A DNA stretch of 64,000 nt from Artemisia argyi (taxonomy: Eukaryota; Streptophyta; Magnoliopsida; Asterales; Asteraceae): the NCBI GenBank assembly GCA_030686995.1, contig JARVZY010002388.1:186001-250000 (forward strand), in the 5' to 3' direction. The first letter of the stretch is position 1. The number at the start of each line of letters is the position of its first letter. Under the pieces are notes generated by a model, which saw nothing but the letters and a program-made list of their open reading frames with translations, was not told the origin of the DNA and searched no databases. Below, piece by piece: positions 23,830 through 32,355 of the stretch. The position numbers and the translations under genes are program-made.

Positions 23830-25404
23830 TTAACTCTCTAGGTCGTCTTCTAAACCAGTTTTGTACTCCAGACCTAATTGCAAGCATTCTTTGTAAAACC
23901 AAGCATCCTATTCTTCACATACTCTACTCCTCTACGTCTATCCTCATCATTCCTATAATAAGCCACTTGTTTGTGCTCCTTTTCTATGTTAGAGAGAAGG
24001 CGGTATTGTTCAATCTTGTAGGGCATTTGGTAGGCAATTTCATCATTCTCTCCCTTGAATCTAACTATCCCTAAAGTCGGATCATAACTCATCCTAGTGG
24101 CCTCAACAAATGGTTTTCCGAATATTACTTGGCTTAGGAAATCATCTATCACCGGACGAGTATCTTCTACTATCATAAAATCGATTTCATAGGTGAAATT
24201 ACCTATAATCACATGCAATCCCTTCACTCTTCCTACAAAATTACTTATCAAATTCTTATTGGGCATCATCCTATAATCAAGTTGTTTCTTCATCACCCAA
24301 TTGTAATAAGTCCTAGTCATGATGTTTACAGGAGATCTAGGATCGATATAAGCTTTCCATATATGCATGTGCCCGATGTTGCATGGTATGTTGATGTTAG
24401 AGGGGTCTCCCATTTTGATAAGGGGTGTGCCAAGGATATATGGTCTCTCGGGGCCATCAAATAAATCCTTATGGTATTCCCGTTCTTCCTTGGTGGGCAA
24501 CTTATCAAAGTGCTTTTCTATAGTCTCTACTTCCTCTAATTCCTCTCCCCTATTAACCTCAACTTCCCTACTTTCATCCCTAGTCTCGGTTTCTATTCCA
24601 ACTTCATCCTTGTCACTTTCTTCTATCTCCTTATCTATTGGCTTAATGGTGACAACATTGAAAAAGTGGACATGTTTGGATGATGAGGGGTCCTTAATTT
24701 GGATTCCGTTATTGGCGTCCCTATTGTCCTTCCTAGGTGTAGTTAACGTTGGGTTGTTGAGGGCTTTCAACAAGTTGTCTATCTTGTTGGTCATCTCCGT
24801 TTGTTGTTGGTTAAATTCGGTTTCAAACTTAGCTATGCGAGCTTCTTGAGATACCATAAACTTAGACATCAATCCTTCAAGATTGTTGGTACTACCATAG
24901 TTGTTAGAAGGATTGTTGTTGAAAGTACAGTTGGAGGGTGGACCGTTTGGTTGATAACGATTAGGCGGATTGGAAGAATTGGCTTGATTTTGTTTCCACC
25001 TAAGGTTTGGGTGATTTTTCCAAGAGGGATTGTAGGAATCACCGTAAGGGTTTGGCTCGGGTTTGAAAGTGTACCACTTATCTCCCGCTTCGTCGGTACG
25101 CGAGGATGCGTAGTCCGCAAAAGCTGTTCCGGGGAGTTCCACACAATCACGAGTGTCATGGGGACCACTACATAATTCACATGAAGAAGTAATTTTGTTC
25201 ACTTGGCTTGAAGGCTTAGGAGCTTCGTAAGATTTCATGAGAAACTTGACTTGGTCCTCAAGTTCCATGATCCTACGGTCGGGAGTGCTAGAGTTGTTCG
25301 AAGGCAAAGATATTGCCTTGACCGTTTTGTTCAAATCACGGGGATCATTCCAACTTTCGTTGTCATAGAGAGCCAGATCTTCTATGAGTTCCCATGATTA
25401 TTCC
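23830..25404 (-). pseudogene. gag: Element A gag C-terminal half and protease-like domain
   Basis: Continues the gag of 29133-29778 after the F insertion. It begins at the insertion with a TAA (about 25401), then stays open from about 25398. Order: a gag tail, a CELCSGPHDTRDC zinc knuckle (C-x2-C-x3-H-x4-C), an Asn/Pro/Ser linker, a coiled-coil-like segment (LEGLMSKFM to NLLKAL), an acidic stretch, and a retropepsin-like domain. The active-site triad position reads YIDPRSPVNIM: the Asp is kept but the DSG/DLG pattern is not. A single-base frameshift near 23890 sends the listed frame to an early stop. The other frame carries a further ~20 residues ending at 23830. Gag would form the particle; protease activity is doubtful. 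Confidence 0.85.
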
Positions 25405-25710
25405 TGTTGTAACCAAGAAACACGTTCGGGAGGTCGCGGTTGATCGAAATATATGAAAACCATGGTTGTTTCTAGAGAGAGAAAGTATAGAGAGAAAGGT
25501 GGAGAAAAGGGTTTATATTAACAAAGAATAAATGAAACAATACACACACTTTCCCACACCCCTCATGGAGAGTCATGAGGGGTATTTATAGGCTCATTAC
25601 ATCACTTGTTTGCCTATATTACAATAATAGTCCCTAAAGTACTATTTGTATGATATCTAGTCCATTTCTTTATGTGTGACGTTATCTTTTATAAAATAGC
25701 AAGGCTAACA
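25405..25710 (-). repeat. F 3' LTR (306 bp)
   Basis: In minus sense it reads TGTTAGCCTTGC...GGTTACAACA. TATAAATA (minus, 25583-25590) is followed by the stem-loop CCCCTCATG/CATGAGGGG (25559-25582). A polypurine tract lies on its 5' sense side (CTCCCTCC on +, 25713-25720). Confidence 0.92.
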
Positions 25711-26234
25711 ATCTCCCTCCAAGATATCGTCACACACGAATGGATACAATGAGACCTATAAACACATAAACATGTAAATTACAACAATAGTAAACTATGT
25801 TGACGTTGTTGAAGCGCAGAGTCTCTGTAGTCTAGATACTGAGGCAGACTTGAAGTTTTCTCTTCCGACGATCTCGGCGTATGATCTTTGACACTGACGG
25901 CAAAGGTCTTTGTAGATCTAAACTTCAACAGTAATGGTCTAGTTAGGTTATTACTCCCTCCTAACTAGTGAGCCTTTATTCTTTTTCTTCTGCTCCCTCC
26001 TGAACTAACAATTCTCTTCTCATCTCGCAGCGGATAAGGTAGATACTAATGAGTTTGCACCATGGTTGTCATTCTGGGAGCATCATAGCATAACTCACAT
26101 AGTATTGCACAGAAGGTTAGTAATACGCTCCGATATACACAACATTAGTACTTCTTCGGTTCTAGTGTAAGCACAATTCCCTCGAAAAACCAATCGTACT
26201 AGAGATGAAACACTACTTCTTTTGGCATGTTCTT

Positions 26235-26530
26235 AGTTATGACCAAGAAACACCTTCCGGAGGTCGAGGTTGATGGAAATACAACATGGTTCTAGAGAGA
26301 GAAAGTAGAGAGAGAAAGGTGGAGAAAAGGGTTTTTATTAACAAAGAATAAATGAAACAACACACACACTTTCCCACACCCCTCATGGAGAGTCATGAGG
26401 GGTATTTATAGGCTCATTACATCACATGTTTGCCTATATTACAATAGTAGTCCCTAAAGTACTATTTGTATGATATCTAGTCCATTTCTTTATGTGTGAC
26501 GTTATCTTTTATAAAATAGCAAGGCTAACA
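26235..26530 (-). repeat. F internal (third) LTR copy, damaged end
   Basis: Matches the outer LTRs, but its GGTTACAACA end is replaced by GTCATAACT. It keeps the TATAAATA box and the CCCCTCATG stem-loop. Confidence 0.88.
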
Positions 26531-27054
26531 ATCTCCCTCCAAGATATCGTCACACACGAATGGATACAATGAGACCTATAAACACATAAACATGTAAATT
26601 ACAACAATAGTAAACTATGTTGACATTGTTGAAGCGCAGAGTCTCTGTAGTCTAGATACTGAGGCAGACTTGAAGTTCTCTCTTCTGACGATCTCGGCGT
26701 ATGATCTTTGACACTGACGGCAAAGGTCTTTGTAGCTCTGAACTTCAACAGTAATGGTCTAGTTAGGTTATTACTCCCTCCTAACTAGTGAGCCTTTATT
26801 CTTTTTCTTCTGCTCCCTCCTGAACTAACAACTCTCTTCTCATCTCGCAGCGGATAAGGTAGATACTAATGAGTTTGCACCATGGTTGTCGTTCTGGGAG
26901 CATCATAGCATAACTCACATAGTATTGCACAGAAGGTTGGTAATACGCTCCGATATACACAACATTAGTACTTCTTCGGTTCTAGTGTAAGCACAATTCC
27001 CTCGAAAAACCAATCGTACTAGAGATGAAACACTACTTCTTTTGGCATGTTCTT

Positions 27055-28194
27055 CTCCCTCCTGATGGTTGCGATGTATCGAAATCATCATACTATTGTG
27101 TATACATGCCAAAATTACCCGTACTTTACACTTCTGATGCAATATAGATAGACCATGAAAGCATAATTTGTGAGAATATGCTGATAGGATATGACTCTCT
27201 TTATTCTACAATCTCTTCTCTTCTCTTCAACCTTTAAGTGACCTCTTCAAATTTCAACTAGCTAGTAAATGACCACTGTATGGAGAGAACCCAATATAAC
27301 CAATTTGAGAATGATGTAAACATCTCATAGATATGTGACTTAATCTTGTACGAAGGTGTGACTAAGAATCTATACTAAGCACTACAATGTAACTCCTTTA
27401 AGCATAGGTAGTGCCATAAACCCAAACCAACAAACAGTATATGAAATATCCACCTCTTGGAATCTCCACAACTTCATGTGACACTGAGTACTACAACGTA
27501 ACTCCTTAAAGTGATAGCTATAACCCGTGAGCACTGCAATGTAACTCCTTACATCGGGTATAACTAGATAATCCAAGTCTTAATCACTATTTCTACCAGT
27601 GTTTGCCCAAACAAGTATCTCCGAAAGTCATGCATCCATCCACCCCTAGACTTTGAGATAAATAAGTACACATGCCCATGAAATGAACTTTAAACCCAAA
27701 TAAGCAATATCGTACAAAAACTCCGTAGTCACAAAAATCTGATACTAGCCGTTGTCATTTGAATGTGATTCTTGATCAGGATCGTTTAAGCAAAACGTGG
27801 TGTGTTTTTGGTGAAGCTTGAAATTCTATTTCGGGTGATTCGTAGTGATTTCGTATTTTCCCTCCAAAAATAAAATTGGAAAATTTTTTTGGCCATAATA
27901 TGGAAATCACTATGAAATGCAATTCAAAGGTTACCAGAAAAATTTGAGTTTTGAAAATTTTTACGCAAAAATTCACCGAAAAAATTTGAATTTTGGCCTA
28001 AAAATTTGAATTTCGGGTCAAAATTTGAAAATTTTTACGCAAAAATTCACCGAAAAAATTTGAATTTTGGCCTAAAAGTTTGAATTTCGGGTCAAAATTT
28101 TCAACGTTATACCAAACTTTGAATTTCGCGTAAAAATTCAGCGTTTAGTCTCCTCTCAAAAATAAATTTTACTCAAATTTTCCCGCCAAAAAAC
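27055..28194 (-). other. F internal DNA with small internal repeats, non-coding
   Basis: Three copies of a 20-base word, GCACTACAATGTAACTCCTT and variants, lie at 27379, 27488 and 27531. A 74-base unit (GAAAATTTTTACGC...) is repeated in tandem at 27953-28026 and 28027-28100. The stretch 27840-28190 is extremely A/T-rich with AAATTTGAATTTCGGG words; its reverse complement resembles 63330-63560 in G. No ORF is credible. Confidence 0.7.
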
Positions 28195-28752
28195 TTTTTT
28201 TTTTTTTTTTTGCTAACTCGATAATTGACCCTAACTCGGTAAAATTTCCTAACTCGATAAGCCCCTAACTCGGTAACCTTCAAACTCGGTAACCTTGCAA
28301 ACTCGATAACCTTGCTAACTCGATAACCTTGTAACTCGATAACCATTCCCTAACTCGGTAACCTTCAAACTCGATAAGCATTTTGTAACTCGATAAGCAC
28401 CTGTCAAACTCGGTAAACCTTTCAAACTCAATAGAGCTAGAGGAATTTTGGCAGAGTTTCATTTAGTGTTAACCAAATAAAAAGCCTTACTCGATAAACG
28501 ATAAGGTGGATGCCTAACTCGGCAGAAATGGCTAACTCGCCAGAAAACCTAACTCGATAAATAGGCATCCAAACTCGGTAATGCTTACCCTAACTCGATA
28601 AGAAACCTAACTCGATAAGCATCCAAACTCGGTATACCACTCAAACTCGATAAAAAAAATTTCTAACTCGAAAAATTAAATCCAAACTCGATAAGTTCCT
28701 AACTCGCAAGGATCCTAACTCGCCAAAAAATTTTCAAACTCGAAAAAATTGC
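28195..28752 (-). repeat. F leader: CGAGTT motif array preceded by an oligo-A tract
   Basis: In minus sense about 26 copies of CGAGTT, mostly as TATCGAGTTAGG or TACCGAGTTTGA, occur with irregular spacers of about 10-30 bases. The array ends at a 17-base homopolymer (T on +, 28195-28211). It lies between the PBS and the AT-rich internal part. This is not a simple tandem satellite, because only the ~12-base core is kept. A matching array is in G. Confidence 0.85.
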
Positions 28753-28808
28753 GAAGAACAGTACCCAGATTCGAGATATTCACCCAAAAACACCACGATT
28801 CGCCCCCG

Positions 28809-28824
28809 GTTAGCTCTGATGCCA
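28809..28824 (-). other. F primer binding site (initiator tRNA-Met type)
   Basis: In minus sense TGGCATCAGAGCTAAC begins two bases after the 5' LTR. It differs from the usual TGGTATCAGAGC by one base. Confidence 0.8.
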
Positions 28825-28826
28825 CT

Positions 28827-29132
28827 TGTTGTAACCAAGAAACACGTTAGGGAGGTCGCGGTTGATCGAAATATATGAAAACCATGGTTGTTTCTATAGA
28901 GAGAAAGTAGAGAGAGAAAGGTGGAGAAAAGGGTTTATATTAACAAAGAATAAATGAAACAATACACACACTTTCCCACACCCCTCATGGAGAGTCATGA
29001 GGGGTATTTATAGGCTCATTACATCACATGTTTGCCTATATTACAATAATAGTCCCTAAAGTACTATTTGTATGATATCTAGTCCATTTCTTTATGTGTG
29101 ACGTTATCTTTTATAAAATAGCAAGGCTAACA
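28827..29132 (-). repeat. F 5' LTR (306 bp)
   Basis: Same length and ends as 25405-25710 with very few substitutions. TATAAATA on minus at 29005-29012, stem-loop at 28981-29004. The near-identity of the outer LTRs suggests recent insertion. Confidence 0.92.
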
Positions 29133-29778
29133 GTTCCACACTTAGATCACGTAGCTTACCACCGGCCGATTGGTCAATGGCTTGCCTCGTGGAGAGATCG
29201 ATATGGTCATAGAAGATTTGGACTTGGAGCCAAAGATCTATGCCATGATGAGGGACTTTTTGGAGTAAGTCCTTGAATCGAGTCCATGCTTCATAGAGAG
29301 TTTCATTTTGACGTTGTTGGAACATCAAGATGTCATTTTTAAGCTTAGTAGTTCTCCCCAGTGGGAAAAATTGAGCAAGGAAATGAGTGGTGAGATCATC
29401 CCATGTGGTGATGGATCCCGCGGGTAATCGTTCAAGCCATTGGCTAGCTTGATCACGTAGAGAGGATTGGAATAGGCGTAATCGGGTTGTCTCTCTTGTT
29501 GCAACATCTAGGTCTATGGAATCTACGATTTTAAGGAAGTCCTTGAGATGTTGATTTGGATCTTCGGAACGAAGTTCATGAAATGCACATCCGCTTTGCA
29601 CCAACCGGATGGTGTCGGATCGCAAGGGGGTCACATTGGCTCCGGTGAGCTCAATGGTGTTTCGGTAGCCTTGGTGGCTAGGTCGGGAATATTCTCCTAA
29701 GGTTCGGGGCCTAAGAGGTTCTAGTGGTGGGTTTTGTTGTGGTGGGATGATGGGTTCAAAGATGTTCCCATCGTCCAT
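29133..29778 (-). pseudogene. gag: Element A gag N-terminal half, truncated by F
   Basis: ATG at 29778 opens a gag frame starting MDDGNIFEPIIPPQQ. It contains the Ty3-type retrotransposon gag core (PNQHLKDFLKIVDSI, then QWLERLPAGSITTWDDL, FLAQFFPLGRTTKLKNDI and QRQNETLYEAWTRFKDLL). The frame runs intact to F at 29132; the 14 or so residues after that are LTR sequence and not gag. The start is supported by its place about 150 bases after the PBS. C carries the same N-terminal half at 58756-57960. Confidence 0.88.
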
Positions 29779-29925
29779 GATGTCGGGTGGTGAAGAGTTA
29801 CGAACAAAAACATGAAGAAATAAGATAGACTAAAGAGATCCTAAAAATAAAAATAAAATCTTACTAGAAAGGAATCTAGCAAGTAGACCTAATAAAAAGA
29901 AATCCTAACCTAGACAATAACTATT

Positions 29926-29945
29926 CCCCGGGTGATGCGGCGCCA
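29926..29945 (-). other. Element A primer binding site (tRNA-Asp type)
   Basis: In minus sense TGGCGCCGCATC...CGGGG lies six bases after the 5' LTR. Athila/Tat elements typically use a TGGCGCCGTTGCCGGGG-like site matching tRNA-Asp; this copy carries a few changes. Confidence 0.75.
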
Positions 29946-29951
29946 AAAACT

Positions 29952-31346
29952 TGATGTGTAGGGATTGCACCAGGCTTTACCTCTCGAGGGATCTCGAGAA
30001 GCTTACAGCCCCCACCAGGCAGTGTACCTGATCGTTGTAGTATAGTATAGTGACAAGTACCGGGGGATTGATCGTTCAGCTAGGAATAGTGTCGCTAAGA
30101 TTAGAAAACCTAAAGACTAGGTCTAGAGATGAGGGATGATTCTTTTTGTATTTATATATTTTTTAGAAAGCAAATTAAAATCTCGGGTTTAAAGGATTTG
30201 GGCGGAATTAGTTGCTAGTCAACTAACCCAATACTAAGATGCAATCAAAATAAAATACTAGAAATGAAAATAAACTAATTTAAACTAAGGTTGTGAGCAA
30301 TATGTGGGAGAAATGTGTTTACTTAGATTTCACTACTCCCTAGATATCTTTTACACGTTAATTACTTGTTATAGTTGCGTGGATGATGGATTGTATTCCT
30401 TAATACCATTAATGGGGTGGCGTACTTACTTCCCCCATCCTATGAGTGCCTACTTCACTCCTATGTCGAGCCGGCTACGAAGCTCCTAACATGGGATCAT
30501 TAGAATTTACTCATGCATTAAATACAACCAATAAAACCTAGTACACAATGGTTCATGTTTCCTAAGACGTTCAAGCATGTTACACAATGGAGATCTGCCA
30601 GTTTTCTTAAGCCTAATATTGAAATCATTCATCCAATACAACCATAAACAAGTAATCAACATATAATTAACATCTAGGTTTCATTAGATCCAAGCAAACA
30701 CAAGATAAATCTAGCCTAGCATGTTGAAATCAAGACAAGCACAAGATATAGACAACCAACACATAGACATATTGATTGAATTAAGAGAAGACTTATCTTA
30801 ATAACACATGAAAGGATTCAAGGGTTGAAAACCCTTGAAAATACTGTAAAATACGAGCTAGGGTTCACAAAGTTCGGCCCTAGGGTTTCTCCACACAAGT
30901 TCCTCTTTAATTAATGAAAAATAGAAAACTATATATAGAGTTTAGAAGGTGACGGCGTCAAGAACAAATGTCTGACGCCGTCATCTCACCGCCAAATAGT
31001 TCCTCGGACTGCCTAGATCTGGCTCTGACGCCGTCATGATTTTAACTCTTGACGCCCTTGTTGTGACGCCGTCAGGTTTGCACTGGGTCGTCACCACTTT
31101 TACTCCTGACGCCGTCAGGATCTTCCTCTTGACGCCGTCAGGTACTGTTCTCAGCATGGAAAATTAACTCTTTGGCATTTTCTTCACTTTTATGCTCCAA
31201 AAACGTCCGAATTGCTTCTTTTTCCAGATTTCTCTCCCAAAGTACATAAAATCACAAAAGGAACGATTTAGGGTAATATTTGATCAAATAAATTCAATTC
31301 CGGGCTTAAATGACCCCCTAAAAGTGGTTCATTTTTCGCCTCATCA
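29952..31346 (-). repeat. Element A 5' LTR (1395 bp)
   Basis: Partner of 19916-21334. Six exact TGACGSCGTCA palindromes lie at 30950-31142, directly upstream (in sense) of TATATATAG at 30930-30937. Compared with the 3' LTR it lacks about 30 bases in the palindrome cluster. Confidence 0.9.
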
Positions 31347-31351
31347 AGATC

Positions 31352-32355
31352 CATCATAGACTGAGTAAGCTCAGTATTGATAAGTGTTGGCAGGTCATTG
31401 AGGACTTAGCTCAATACGAAGAGGAAGAATGGGAGGATCCAATGTTCTTGGAGGAAGGGAGTTTAGAGTACATGAATGCAGCCCAAGAAAAACTATTTGA
31501 GAACATCGAAAGGCAGGTTGAGGAATTGATGAGGGCCGAGATGCCTATGGCTAATGCTGAATATGTGAATGCATTCAGTAAACATACGTTTCCTGAATTT
31601 TCACGACAAGAGGAGTTCGATGGGATAACGTTGACTTTTGTGAACAACCAAGAAATACAGATCCGACAGTTAGAGGTCGAAATGGAGAACACCCGAAACA
31701 CCTTTATGGACTTGGCTGAAGGTTTCATGTCAAGGATTAAGGAAGAAGCTGTACACAAAAAAATTGAAAAGATTTTTGAACTCTCAGTACCTAGTGAAAC
31801 AAGCAGCGGTTGGCACAATGAAACACCTCTCTCTGTGGATTCAACCCAGAATAACTTCTATTCCTATAAGTTTCCTTTTGAGAAAGGGAACTCTCACGCC
31901 TATACCATGACCTCTAAATCACTCAAACCGACCTTGGTGCATAGGGTCTCGATGATTTCTCAAACCAAACCCATTACCCATAATACCTCTTTCCAACATT
32001 CCAACTTCAAAACACCAACACTCCACTTATTTGATGAAAGCAAGTTTGAGTACGAAGACGAAGATGACGTTGAAATAAAAAAGATGGGAACTGGAATGGA
32101 TGAAGAACCGTTAGATCATACTATTTATGAAAATGGCAAGAGCTCAAATCTTTTTCATAAAACTCTTCTAACTTCAAATCCACCCATCAAACCAAAGGAT
32201 TCGGGTAACCTAACAATGAAGGTGGTAGACTCTTTCCCCATTCACTCACCCCCTTCAACTCACGTGCATATTTCCAACTTAAGGGTGTGTATTGCTACTT
32301 CCACCCGCACTTAATCCTAAGTGTAGGGAAAACCTCCCCTATTTCCGTTAAATAA
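31352..32355 (+). pseudogene. D gag-like / C-terminal polyprotein frame
   Basis: The frame is open from the edge of A (31352, already in frame and so truncated at its start) with IEDLAQYEEEEWEDPMFLEEGSLEYM. A coiled-coil-like segment follows (about 31470-31770), then a Ser/Thr/Pro-rich part and an acidic EYEDEDDVEIKK stretch. The listed frame stops at 32314. An adjacent frame carries a YFHPHLILSVGKT-type ending to a stop at 32353, so one frameshift lies near 32260. No zinc knuckle or protease motif. From memory, this C-terminal block is common in Asteraceae Ty3 elements next to the CTTGGGAGGCAACCC block, as here. Role unknown, possibly a gag tail or extra domain. Confidence 0.65.

Larger units (their letters stand above)
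25405..27054. repeat. Tandem duplication in F: LTR plus adjacent 0.5 kb, two copies
   Basis: Copy 1 is 25405-26234 and copy 2 is 26235-27054, each ending TTTGGCATGTTCTT. They match closely throughout apart from a ~10-base indel and substitutions in the LTR part. The layout suggests unequal recombination that duplicated the 3' LTR together with neighbouring internal DNA. Confidence 0.9.
25405..29132 (-). mobile_element. F: non-coding Copia-like element with three LTR copies, inserted in gag of A
   Basis: Outer LTRs of 306 bp (25405-25710 and 28827-29132) with TGTTAG...ACAACA ends in minus-strand sense. The flanks ATTCC and GTTCC give a 4-bp perfect or 5-bp imperfect target duplication. An initiator-Met-type PBS lies at 28809-28824 and a GGAGGGAGAT polypurine tract abuts the 3' LTR. 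No ORF in 3.1 kb of internal DNA looks real. A third, damaged LTR lies inside a tandem duplication. The leader carries an array of CGAGTT motifs also seen in G. It interrupts the gag of A between the homologous halves known from C. Confidence 0.88.
19916..31346 (-). mobile_element. Element A: Athila/Tat-like gag-plus-protease element without pol
   Basis: Flanked by exact target duplications AGATC (19911-19915 and 31347-31351) and by LTRs with TGATG/TGATA...ATCA ends. Sense is the minus strand: 5' LTR 29952-31346, tRNA-Asp-type PBS, gag (split by F at 25405-29132), a protease-like domain, 2.5 kb of non-coding DNA, and 3' LTR 19916-21334. RT, RNase H and integrase are absent, and the protease end joins directly to the 3' region also found in B, C and D. 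It could move only with proteins from a relative. Confidence 0.88.

Noticed and set aside
24213..25175. Plus-strand ORFs at 24213, 24367 and 24801
   Set aside because: They are shadows of the element A gag/protease frame on the minus strand, which has the zinc knuckle and family motifs.
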